Shown: positions 51,855 to 64,000 of the stretch, piece after piece
Layout: the number at the start of each line of letters is the position of its first letter
Numbering within the stretch: position 1 is the first letter of the stretch
NCBI GenBank assembly: GCA_020073245.1
Contig: JAIQFQ010000006.1
Span: forward strand, 62,001-126,000
From: Terriglobia bacterium
GTDB taxonomy: Bacteria > Acidobacteriota > Thermoanaerobaculia > Thermoanaerobaculales > Thermoanaerobaculaceae
DNA: 64,000 bases
Direction: 5' to 3'
The notes under the pieces: generated by a model
The model's database searches: none
What the model saw: the letters and a program-made list of their open reading frames with translations, nothing else
What the model was told of the DNA's origin: nothing
Translations under genes and position numbers: made by a program

Positions 51855-52874
51855 ATGCCGCGGGCTCGGTCCTCGGGACGGTGGGCCGTGCGTGAGGGGC
51901 CCACGTTCTCGGTTGTGATCCCCGCCTTCAACGCGGCGGACACCGTCGGGGAAGCCTTTGCAAGCTTGCTGCAACAGTCCGAGGAGAGCTGGGAGGCGAT
52001 CGCGGTCGACGACGGGTCGACGGACGAGACGTACGCCGTCTGCCGGCGCTTCGTCGCGGAGGATCCCAGGTTTCACGTCGTGCGCCACGAGGATGGCCTC
52101 AACCACGGCCCGTCAGGAGCCCGCAACCTCGCGCTCCGTCACGCGACGGGCGCGCTCGTGGCCTTCCTGGACGCCGACGACGCCTACCTGCCGATCGCGC
52201 TCGCGACGTTCCGGGAGGCATTCCGCGCATGGCCCTCGGTCGACGTGGTGTACGGGCGGGCCGAGACGTTCGGAGGCGGCGTGCCGACACTCATGTGCCT
52301 GGGGATCCCCGGCACACCCTACGGCGTGTTTGACCAGCTCGCTCGTTTCAACGTCCTCCTGACGTGCACGGCGGCGGTGCGGCGGAGTGCCCTGTTGCCG
52401 GCGCCGTTCCCGGAGTCGATGCGGCTCGCAGAGGACTGGGCGTGCTGGCTCCAGCTTGCCCGGCACAGCGGGTTCCTCTTCCTGGAGCAGGTCGTCGCCC
52501 GCCGGAGGCTGCGCCCTGGGAGCGCGATGGGAAGGCTGGTGACCGGCGACTGCGGCGCCGTGATCGCCGCCGCTCAGGGACGCCACCTGCGCTCACTGCT
52601 GGACTCTGCCGGCCCGGAGGAGCGCGCGGGCATCCGCCGCGGTTTGGCGTACCGAGCGTCCGAGGCGCTGCGCGAAGCAGCGTCACGGATCCGACGGCGG
52701 GCGCTCCGAGGTGCGTTGGTGTGGCTCGAGGCCGCTCTGGTCATCTCCGGCTCGCCGAGAACTCTCCTCGAGGCGATCGCGCAGATCCGTCCCGAGCAGC
52801 GACGGATCCGGCGCGGTGAGGATCCGCCCCTGACGCTCTCACCGCCTCCGGCGCCGGCGACCGCGAAGCGCTAG
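51855..52874 (+). CDS. GT2-family glycosyltransferase
   Basis: About 339 residues. GT-A core: F-S-V-V-I-P-A-F-N-A (about 18-27), V-D-D-G-S-T-D (about 52-58), A-F-L-D-A-D-D-A as the D-x-D metal site (about 103-110), then the helical C-terminus. Start is uncertain (ATG 51807, 51855 or GTG 51888); 51855 has GGGGA 5 nt upstream. The 3' end overlaps the convergent GT2 gene by 36 bp. Likely adds a sugar to the cluster's polymer. Confidence 0.85.
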   Translation: MPRARSSGRWAVREGPTFSVVIPAFNAADTVGEAFASLLQQSEESWEAIAVDDGSTDETYAVCRRFVAEDPRFHVVRHEDGLNHGPSGARNLALRHATGALVAFLDADDAYLPIALATFREAFRAWPSVDVVYGRAETFGGGVPTLMCLGIPGTPYGVFDQLARFNVLLTCTAAVRRSALLPAPFPESMRLAEDWACWLQLARHSGFLFLEQVVARRRLRPGSAMGRLVTGDCGAVIAAAQGRHLRSLLDSAGPEERAGIRRGLAYRASEALREAASRIRRRALRGALVWLEAALVISGSPRTLLEAIAQIRPEQRRIRRGEDPPLTLSPPPAPATAKR

Positions 52875-53822
52875 ATACAGCCCCGGCGCCGCAGCGGAGA
52901 GGAGGTAGAGCCAGCTCTTCGGCTGCGCGAAAGACCACGCGATGCTGCACCAGGCAGCCCTGAACGCCGTGCCGCGGTCTCCGACGAGCAGCGCGGCGTA
53001 GGCTTCCTCGCGAGCCAGCAAGGCGAGCCGTCGCCGCAGACGGGAACGGCCGGCGGCGGCCCACCCCTCCGGGTGTCGCGCGAGGAACGCCTCCAGCACG
53101 AGTCGCGTTTCCCCGGCCTGACGTGCCAACGTTGCGCTCATCTGCCCCGGGTGCCAACGGTAGAGCGCCAGCGGCTCGCCGATGACCGGGATCGGGTTCC
53201 GCGCGACGAGCTTCAGCCACACTTCGTAGTCCTCCGCGGCACGGCGCGCCTCGTTGAAGCCGCCCAGTTCCTTGAGGGCCTGGACGCGGACCAGCGCGGC
53301 GTTGGGTGGGAAGAGCGGCCGCAGGAGGAGTTCTCCGAGCTCGATCCGCGTGCCGGGCGGGTCGGGGGGCCACGGAGCGACGGCGTAGCGTGCCGGGTCG
53401 GCGAGAACGGCCTCCGCCGTGACGTCTGGCGTCGGCGAAGTGAAGCCGCGGGCGTGGGAAACCAGTAGAGCCGACGAGGCGCGCGCGTGGCGGATGAACA
53501 CCTCGAGGGCGGTCCCGACCCAGAGGTCGTCGTCGTCGAGGAATGCGATCCAGTCGGCTGCTGCCGCGGCGAGGCCGGCGTTGCGCGCGGCCGCAAGCCC
53601 GCGGTTTGCCTGGCGGAACGCGCGGATCCGGGGATCGCTCGCAGCGAGAGAGCGGCACACCTCGGGGGTCGCGTCCGTGGAGCCGTCGTCGACGATGATG
53701 ACCTCGAGCGCGTGGAGGGTCTGATTGAGGGCGGAACGCGTGGCGGCTGGGAGGAACGCCGCGCGGTTGAACGTTGGGATCACAACGCTGACGCGGGGGT
53801 GGGTTTGGGGGGTGCTCTCCAC
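52839..53822 (-). CDS. GT2-family glycosyltransferase
   Basis: 327 residues. V-S-V-V-I-P-T-F-N-R-A (about 11-21), I-V-D-D-G-S-T-D (43-50), A-F-L-D-D-D-D-L-W (about 93-101) and a W-L-K-L-x-x-x-x-P-I-P motif. A hydrophobic segment near 300-318 may dock the C-terminus to the membrane. GTG start with no strong Shine-Dalgarno. Tail-to-tail 36-bp overlap with the plus-strand GT2 gene. Confidence 0.88.
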   Translation of the reverse strand: MESTPQTHPRVSVVIPTFNRAAFLPAATRSALNQTLHALEVIIVDDGSTDATPEVCRSLAASDPRIRAFRQANRGLAAARNAGLAAAAADWIAFLDDDDLWVGTALEVFIRHARASSALLVSHARGFTSPTPDVTAEAVLADPARYAVAPWPPDPPGTRIELGELLLRPLFPPNAALVRVQALKELGGFNEARRAAEDYEVWLKLVARNPIPVIGEPLALYRWHPGQMSATLARQAGETRLVLEAFLARHPEGWAAAGRSRLRRRLALLAREEAYAALLVGDRGTAFRAAWCSIAWSFAQPKSWLYLLSAAAPGLYLALRGRRRRRR

Positions 53823-53878
53823 GGTCGTGCGGCGCCGCTAGTGCGGCGCTCGACCCTCGGGCAGGCGCCCCGCCCGGG

Positions 53879-55966
<2,088 letters not shown>

Positions 55967-56021
55967 TCACCATTCATTCGTGCACCGGCAAGGCCCGGTA
56001 GCGGATCGCGCTCGAGGGCCG

Positions 56022-57116
56022 TCACCCCGCGGTCGCGGGCAGCGGCTCGATGTAGTGCGAGATGTAGCTGGCGTAGAGGCGGTACAGCGCGATGTTCTCG
56101 GGGACGAGGCGGCGGAAGTCCACGTGCACCTGCGTGGCGCAGCGGACGATCGTGGCCTGAGCATCTTCAAGGCGGAAGCCCCGAAAACGGTCGGCGTACG
56201 GGCGCAACGCCTCGACGACCCGCCGGATGGCTTCGTGGAGCGCATCAGACGAGACCGTCGGCGCGGGCTCGAGCTCCAGGATCGCGCGGCTGGCGACGTT
56301 GACGGGCAGGATCTTGACCAGGTCGAGGCAACGTTCCCGCACGAGTGCGGCCAGCGCTTTGCGGTCCTTGTCGAGATGGTCCGCGACGCGGATGGGCCTG
56401 CCGTACGAGAGGTACGTGTCGCCGATGTTGCGGATCATCGAAAACGAGTCGAGGACGTGAAGCGTTCGCGGCTTCGCTCCCTCCTGCCAGACCATCTCCT
56501 CCGCCTCGCGCACCCGGCTGTAGTCCACGTTGAACGGCACGACGAAGATCTCGTGCTCCACGAGGGTCGGGTTGCTGGCCAGGATGGCGCGCTTGCTGCG
56601 CTCGTACTCGAGGACCGCGTCGAAAGCCGCCGGGAAGAAATCCCCGTAGCGGGCGCGCTCCGGGATGTTCTTGCGCGTTCCCTCGGGAAACACCATCACG
56701 TCGAGTCCGTGGGCCGCGAACGACAGCACGTCATCACGCAGGCGGCGCGCAGACGCGGCCATCTCCCTGCGGTTCGAGGGCCTCCGCACGAGGAAGGCGC
56801 CGATCTTCTTGCTCAGGTTCTGGAACAACCGACCCCGGACGAGGTTGTCGCCCATTCCGACGTAGGGGATCGGGAGACCAGCGAGGAGAAGCGGCGGGAG
56901 GACGCCGCTGGTCTCCCACAGGCTCTTGTGCAGGCCGCAGTAGAGGAACACCGGTCCGCCGCGCCGCTTCAGCGCGAGGATCTCCTCATCCATCTCCACG
57001 TGGGGATGCACAAGGAAGCGATGCCCGAGCATGGCGATCGTCTTGGCGATCCAGTAGAAGACGTTGCGCCGGTCCGAGTAGTCCGGACGCTCGACGAGGT
57101 ATGGCCGCTCGTCCAT
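56022..57116 (-). CDS. Glycerol-phosphate acyltransferase-like protein (PlsB/PlsC superfamily)
   Basis: 364 residues. Acyltransferase blocks: H-K-S-L-W-E at 63-68, where the catalytic H-x4-D has Glu in place of Asp; G-A-F-L-V-R-R (106-112); and F-P-E-G-T-R-K-N (143-150). The overall length and R-x-x-R content favour a PlsB-like GPAT over a 240-residue PlsC. Expected to acylate glycerol-3-phosphate or lysophosphatidate at the membrane. ATG 57116; a TATGCT -10 at 57126-57131 leaves almost no leader. Unlinked to the flanking genes; 57117-57257 shows nothing else. Confidence 0.8.
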   Translation of the reverse strand: MDERPYLVERPDYSDRRNVFYWIAKTIAMLGHRFLVHPHVEMDEEILALKRRGGPVFLYCGLHKSLWETSGVLPPLLLAGLPIPYVGMGDNLVRGRLFQNLSKKIGAFLVRRPSNRREMAASARRLRDDVLSFAAHGLDVMVFPEGTRKNIPERARYGDFFPAAFDAVLEYERSKRAILASNPTLVEHEIFVVPFNVDYSRVREAEEMVWQEGAKPRTLHVLDSFSMIRNIGDTYLSYGRPIRVADHLDKDRKALAALVRERCLDLVKILPVNVASRAILELEPAPTVSSDALHEAIRRVVEALRPYADRFRGFRLEDAQATIVRCATQVHVDFRRLVPENIALYRLYASYISHYIEPLPATAG

Positions 57117-57257
57117 AGCATCAAAAGCATACGCGCGACGAGCGTTTGACGGAAGTGAGGGGGCGCACAGGCTGACCTGAGGGGGCCCTGCCGCCGTCGG
57201 GCGTGTGGCGTCGTCTGCAGTCTTCCCGCAGGGGCAATGGGCGTCGCGAGGCGCCGG

Positions 57258-59381
57258 CTAACGGTCCGAGGACGGTGGAGGGCCCCACAGCGCTCGGTAC
57301 CGTGGGGGGAAGAAGCGCCCGTGGAGCGCAGGGTTTGCGTAGTAGACGAGTTGCGACATGTGCCACGCGCGCAGGTCATCCTGAAGCGCCAGCCCGACGC
57401 CAGGGATCGACTCGCTGAGGAGCAGATTGTGGGCCTCGTCGGGGTCTCGTTGCAGGTCGTAGAGCTGGAGTCTTCCGCTCGCGAAGTCCTCGATGTACTT
57501 CGTGGCGTGCGCGATCACCGCCTCCTGCTTGGTCATCGGCGACTGCATCGAGAAGTAGATCGGGCGATCGCGTGGCGTTGCCGGGTCGAGGACATCCCAC
57601 CCCTGAAACGACCCGTAGCGTGGGAGGCCGAGAACGCCAAGGATCGTGGGCGGGATGTCAATGACCGACACGGGCTCCGGCCGGCGCTCCGCGGGCCGGC
57701 CCGTACCGGCCACCACTAGAGGCGTCCTGATCTGTGACTCGAAGGGGCCGCGGGCGTGGGTCACGAGTCCGTGCTCGCCGAACGACTGGCCATGGTCCGA
57801 GGCGATCACCACGAGCGTCCTGCTCGTGAGCCCCAGTCGATCTAGGGTGTCCAAGACCTGGCCGAGGACCACGTCGTCCGCGTAGAGCGCGTTGTGGTAC
57901 GCGTTCCGCATCACCGGAACCGCATCGAGCGGGTACGTGAAGAACGAGGTGTAGCGCTCCCGCTCGTAGGGGCGGAACGGCACGTCGAGGTCGTCGGGCC
58001 AGCGGTACGGGTAGTGCGCCGAGATCTGGGCGAGCACAGCGTAAAACGGCTTGTCCGGCTCTGCCGTCAGCCAGTCGGTGAAGAGCTCTGCGCCGATCCG
58101 ATCGAACTCGTGAGCGGTTTCGAGGTCGGCGGAGATGCGGCGCGTGAGGTCGCGCCGCGGCACCGAGCGGCGCAGCCACGCCGGCGCGGCGGGTGCCCCG
58201 GCGGCCTCTGGAACGTCGCGAACGACCACGTACGTGCCGTACTGATCGGGGCGGATCACACGGTCCATGCGCTGCCACGCCAACCAGTGGCTCGAGAACA
58301 TTGCGGTCCGGTAGCCGACCGCGCCGAGCAGTTGGGAAAGCGCGACGCACGGATAGTCCAGATCGTCGTGGTAGTCGCGGACCGGCCGGCGCAGGGCGTA
58401 TTGCCCATCGAGCATTGCAGGCAGGGAGTACGCGGTCTCCGACGTCGGTGCGTAGCAACGGTCGAAGAGCAGCGACCGTTGGGCAAGGCGCGAGAGACTC
58501 GGCAGGGTGCGCGGGTCGCCGCCGGTCTCGATCAGCTCGTTCCACCGCACCGAATCGATCTGGATCAGCAACACGTTGAGCGGCCTGAACCCTGCTCTGT
58601 CGACCTTGGCGGCCCAGGCGGGAACGGTCTCGATCGGGTCCCCGACGCGAACGTACGAGGCATTGCCCGGTGCGGTCGCCGAAAGGGCCGCATGGACGGC
58701 GCCGCCGAGGGTGAGCTGTGGCAGCCAGAGCCCGTCGTTCGAGAGGTGGAACGCGTAGCTCTGTCCGATCGTCGTCCAGCGCGCGGTGGACAGGTCCAGG
58801 ACCTCCCGACGGTTCAGCAGGGTCGTTCCGTGGCCGATGGCCACCAGCATCGCGAGAACGCCAGCGGCTCGCGCGGCCCGCCGAACACGCCCGGGTGCGG
58901 CGCCCCCGGCGATCCACCCTCCGGCCGTCACCAGCGTCGCGCCCAGGACAATGCCCGCGAGCGGGAGGGCGAGCAGCAGGGACCGCTCCCCCGACGTGGT
59001 GACCACCGAGATCTTGTTCAGGTCGAGCAGGACGAAGCCGAGGTGCTCGCGATCGAGGGGCGCGTCAAGCGCAACTCGCAGCGCCCACGCCGCAAGATCG
59101 AAGGTCACCAGCCCGCAGCTTGCCAGGGTCGTCATCGGTCTGACGAGAGGCCACCGGCTGGAGCGGTGGACGACGGCGGCGTCGACTGCGGCCGCCGACC
59201 CCAGCACCAACGCAAGCAGCAGCCACTGCCAGAGCAGCAGCACCGCCCCGGCCGGCCAGCCGAGCCGCACCGCAAGGCTGCCGCCCGGGCGCGACAGGAA
59301 GAGCTGACCCAGTGCGGAGGCTGCCAGGAGCGCCGCCGGCAGGGCGGCTGCGCCGAGGTTCGCCTCCAGCCGTTCCTTCAC
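57258..59381 (-). CDS. Sulfatase/alkaline-phosphatase-superfamily membrane protein
   Basis: 707 residues. Five or six N-terminal helices (about 10-210), then an extracytoplasmic sulfatase fold (about 265-700). It begins L-N-V-L-L-I-Q-I-D-S-V-R (metal-binding Asp) and has the nucleophile region A-P-T-S-E-T-A-Y-S-L-P near 305 and metal site S-D-H-G-Q-S-F-G-E-H-G near 545. It lacks the C/S-x-P-x-R sulfatase signature, so a hydroxyl nucleophile of the phosphotransferase/LTA-synthase kind (Thr or Ser) is more likely. It may transfer a phospho-headgroup or hydrolyse a phosphoester on cell-surface lipid or glycan. GTG start, probably leaderless. Confidence 0.82.
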   Translation of the reverse strand: MKERLEANLGAAALPAALLAASALGQLFLSRPGGSLAVRLGWPAGAVLLLWQWLLLALVLGSAAAVDAAVVHRSSRWPLVRPMTTLASCGLVTFDLAAWALRVALDAPLDREHLGFVLLDLNKISVVTTSGERSLLLALPLAGIVLGATLVTAGGWIAGGAAPGRVRRAARAAGVLAMLVAIGHGTTLLNRREVLDLSTARWTTIGQSYAFHLSNDGLWLPQLTLGGAVHAALSATAPGNASYVRVGDPIETVPAWAAKVDRAGFRPLNVLLIQIDSVRWNELIETGGDPRTLPSLSRLAQRSLLFDRCYAPTSETAYSLPAMLDGQYALRRPVRDYHDDLDYPCVALSQLLGAVGYRTAMFSSHWLAWQRMDRVIRPDQYGTYVVVRDVPEAAGAPAAPAWLRRSVPRRDLTRRISADLETAHEFDRIGAELFTDWLTAEPDKPFYAVLAQISAHYPYRWPDDLDVPFRPYERERYTSFFTYPLDAVPVMRNAYHNALYADDVVLGQVLDTLDRLGLTSRTLVVIASDHGQSFGEHGLVTHARGPFESQIRTPLVVAGTGRPAERRPEPVSVIDIPPTILGVLGLPRYGSFQGWDVLDPATPRDRPIYFSMQSPMTKQEAVIAHATKYIEDFASGRLQLYDLQRDPDEAHNLLLSESIPGVGLALQDDLRAWHMSQLVYYANPALHGRFFPPRYRALWGPPPSSDR

Positions 59382-59388
59382 GAAGGGG

Positions 59389-59417
59389 AAGATACCCTAC
59401 CCAATGGCGGAATGCAG
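59389..59417 (-). promoter_or_regulatory. Promoter of the sulfatase-like gene
   Basis: Minus strand CTGCAT (59412-59417), 17 bp, TATCTT (59389-59394), ending 7 nt before the GTG start. Predicted leaderless. Confidence 0.45.
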
Positions 59418-59450
59418 GCGCTGCCGCCGCCCTCGAACCGGGGATGGCGG

Positions 59451-59604
59451 CAGAGGGAAGAAGGAAGCGGGGAGACCGAAGCCGGAGAGCGACTTTGCTC
59501 CTTTCCCCCCGTCTACCCTCTCCCCGTTGTCAATGGCGGCGCGGCTACACGCACCACGCCTTCTGGCCGCTTGTCTTGTCTCTTCGGACCACGGTCCACG
59601 GACC
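59451..59604 (-). repeat. D+C+B composite 3'-end repeat after secA
   Basis: The most complete copy. D GGACCACGGTCCACGGACC 59586-59604, C GGCGGCGCGGCTACACGC 59535-59552, B pyrimidine arm 59492-59526 (contains GTCTACCCTCTCCCCG) and purine arm 59451-59488. In secA sense the order is stop, D, C, purine arm, pyrimidine arm. D begins 40 bp after the stop; the rest of the gap (59605-59644) is GC-rich with GGTGCCCGGCACC, a small palindrome at 59616-59628. Confidence 0.8.
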
Positions 59605-59644
59605 ACGGTCTTTCGGTGCCCGGCACCCTGTGTCCCGGTTCTTT

Positions 59645-62422
<2,778 letters not shown>

Positions 62423-62440
62423 AGCCACCTCAAACGCCCA

Positions 62441-62469
62441 AGGTTACGCCTCGGAGGCTTTGACGACAA
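62441..62469 (-). promoter_or_regulatory. Promoter of secA
   Basis: Minus strand TTGTCG (62464-62469), 17 bp, TAACCT (62441-62446). Confidence 0.5.
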
Positions 62470-62623
62470 GGCGGGATCGCACAAGCCGCTGCACAGGCGT
62501 ACTTTCCCGGCTGGACGTCGTATCGAGCGCCGTGCTGCCCCTGGGGGCGTTTCCCCCGGGGTGTGCGTGCGTTCCGGTGGCTGACTCGCCTGCCGTCGCG
62601 CCAAGGCGCTGCCGTCGATGCCA

Positions 62624-62629
62624 TACACT
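62624..62629 (+). promoter_or_regulatory. -10 box of the membrane-protein gene at 62636
   Basis: TACACT ends 6 nt before GTG 62636, with no Shine-Dalgarno. Predicted leaderless. The 62429-62623 gap otherwise holds only the divergent secA promoter. Confidence 0.35.
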
Positions 62630-62635
62630 AACCGC

Positions 62636-64000
62636 GTGGGCATCCGCTGGCGTGATCTCGCCGGGAGGCATTGGTGGCTGGGCGCCACGCTCCTGCCGAC
62701 CGTGATGCTTCAACTCGTGCTGACCAACGTCTGGCCGCGGTTCCAGAGCCCCAACGAGCGGGCCCGTGCCTACCAGGCGATCGCGGTGGTGACTCGCGGC
62801 AGCCTGGAGATCTCCCCCGAACTCGACCGATTCGGGGACATGGAGGACGTCGCCGCCGTTGCCGGGCGGCGCTTCCCGAACAAGGCCCCCGGAACGCTGC
62901 CGCTGGTCGTCCCCGGGGCGCTGTTCGCTCACGTGTTCGCTTCTGACTCTCACGCGGTGCTCGGCTGGACGCTCGTCCTCGGCCGGCTCCTGGCGGCCTC
63001 CTTCCCGTTCGCGCTGACGGTCCTGCTGATCGCGCGAGCAACCGTCGCGAAGTATCCGCGCGGCGGCCCATTCGCCACGGTGACGTACGCCCTGGCCACG
63101 CCCGCCCTCGCTTCGTCGCTGTTGCTGTTCTCGCACGCGCTCACGGCGTGTCTGCTGGTGGGGGCGTTCCTGCTCCTGTTCGAGCGCGAGCGGCCGGTCA
63201 CGCACGCCGGTGCGCTCGCGGGGTTGCTGCTCGCCTGGGCTTCGGCGTGCGAGTACTCCGCGGCGCTGCCGGCGGCGGTCGTCGTGCTGGCGGCGGCGCG
63301 TCGGTTGCGGTTGCGGGGCCTTCTGGCGGCGAGCGCAGCGGCGGCGCTCCCGCTGGCGCTTCTCGCGGCGTACAACACGGCCTGTTTTGGGTCGCCGCTG
63401 TCGCTCTCCAGCGCCCACGAGACGTACGGGACGTTCGCGACGCTCGTGCGACACGGAATCTTCGGGATCTCGCTGCCGACGCTGTCGGGACTCGGTGGGC
63501 TGCTGCTGTCGCCGGCTCGTGGGCTCTTCGTGTGGGCGCCGCTCGCGGCGTTCGCGATCCTCGGGGCGTGCGTCAACGCGAGCTGGCCGTCAAGCGCGGG
63601 AGGACGCGTCGCGCTCTGGGCCGCGCCGCTCGCGCTGCTGCTGGCGATGTCGGGCTACCCGAACTGGCACGGCGGTTGGTTCCCCGGTCCGCGCTACCTG
63701 CTCCAGGTGCTGCCGTTCATCTTCCTGCTCGTGGCGCCGTCGGCGGAGCTCGTGCTGGCGGACGCGTGGGGGCGGATGCTCGCGGGGCTCGGCGCCCTCT
63801 GGGGGTGGGCGGCGGTGTGGCCGTGCCTGGCAAGCTTCCCTTTCCCGCCGGAAGATGTGCCGCTGCCGGCCCTGACCCTTGCGCCCGGCCTGCTCGCCGA
63901 CGGGATCCACGCGCCTTCGTGGCTGCCGGGCGCTCTGGTGCTGCCCGCGCTCGCCGCCCTCGCGCTGGCGGCCTGCAGCGTTCTTCTGACCGTAGGGGTG
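62636..64000 (+). CDS. Polytopic membrane protein, GT-C glycosyltransferase-like (partial)
   Basis: Open from GTG 62636 to the window end (455 codons). About ten hydrophobic helices are visible. After helix 1 comes S-P-N-E-R-A-R-A-Y-Q-A-I-A-V-V-T-R-G-S (about 40-58), then G-R-R-F-P-N-K-A-P-G-T (about 81-91). This S-P-N-E/x-R...G-R-x-x-x-N-K-A-P-G pattern is recurrent in ArnT/GT39-like membrane proteins of unknown substrate. A further W-H-G-G-W-F-x-G-P-R-Y-L loop near 345 is typical. The 3' end is outside the window. Could act in envelope glycan assembly; not certain. Confidence 0.7.
   Translation, partial: MGIRWRDLAGRHWWLGATLLPTVMLQLVLTNVWPRFQSPNERARAYQAIAVVTRGSLEISPELDRFGDMEDVAAVAGRRFPNKAPGTLPLVVPGALFAHVFASDSHAVLGWTLVLGRLLAASFPFALTVLLIARATVAKYPRGGPFATVTYALATPALASSLLLFSHALTACLLVGAFLLLFERERPVTHAGALAGLLLAWASACEYSAALPAAVVVLAAARRLRLRGLLAASAAAALPLALLAAYNTACFGSPLSLSSAHETYGTFATLVRHGIFGISLPTLSGLGGLLLSPARGLFVWAPLAAFAILGACVNASWPSSAGGRVALWAAPLALLLAMSGYPNWHGGWFPGPRYLLQVLPFIFLLVAPSAELVLADAWGRMLAGLGALWGWAAVWPCLASFPFPPEDVPLPALTLAPGLLADGIHAPSWLPGALVLPALAALALAACSVLLTVGV

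Overview
The window is a stretch of very GC-rich bacterial chromosome with dense genes and no rRNA, tRNA, CRISPR array, prophage or insertion sequence that I can see. The organism has an outer membrane (BamA, a Lol-type ABC exporter, a Wzm/Wzt polysaccharide exporter). It probably uses menaquinone (a UbiE/MenG-type methyltransferase, plus a quinone-linked VKOR). It also carries a Hanks-type Ser/Thr kinase, SpoIVB-type S55 peptidase chemistry and a sigma-54 activator. Together these fit an Acidobacteriota lineage (Holophagae/Thermoanaerobaculia-like) best; this is inference from gene content, not a phylogeny.

Layout. 1-683 (-): truncated VKOR disulfide-forming membrane protein. 912-9428 (+): lysS, then a tightly overlapping run lolC-lolD-clpC-bamA (envelope biogenesis and proteostasis). 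9621-10457 (+): quinone methyltransferase, converging on a YihY/BrkB membrane protein and a beta-CASP metallo-beta-lactamase RNase (10454-12978, -). 13114-15937 (+): two small membrane proteins, a zinc-ribbon DUF2007-type protein and a Ser/Thr kinase. 15990-21117 (-): aroF, S55-type protein, secreted propeller-like protein and coaD, all nearly touching. 21171-25187 (+): three exported proteins (one DUF1684, one probable beta-barrel). 25285-32935 (-): EamA transporter, O-antigen-ligase-like TPR protein, smc and amrS. 33031-42912 (+): aroA, a giant sigma-54 activator, a 350-bp leader-like region, murB, acpP-fabF and etfBA. 43183-44868 (-): fused ftcD. 45014-53822: polysaccharide cluster (Wzm, Wzt, methyltransferases, deacetylase-GT2 fusion, WbsX-like protein, two GT2 enzymes). 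53879-62422 (-): guaB, DinB-like, acyltransferase, sulfatase-family membrane protein and secA. 62636-64000 (+): truncated polytopic membrane protein.

The most unusual signal is non-coding. Seven intergenic regions, each directly 3' of a stop codon, carry related inverted-repeat elements. They are built from interchangeable modules: A, a repeated AAAGTTCAAAGTCGAAAGT; B, a purine arm and a pyrimidine arm around GAGGGTAGAAGGTAGAG; C, GGCGGCGCGGCTACACGC; D, GGACCACGGTCCACGGACC. Read in the sense of the preceding gene, the order is always stop, (D), (C), purine arm, pyrimidine arm. In amrS the C module supplies the stop codon and the last 22 or so residues.

A second theme is promoter architecture. 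Many genes have recognisable sigma-70-type promoters, and at least five genes have a -10 box 5-7 nt before the start codon and no Shine-Dalgarno sequence, which predicts leaderless mRNAs.
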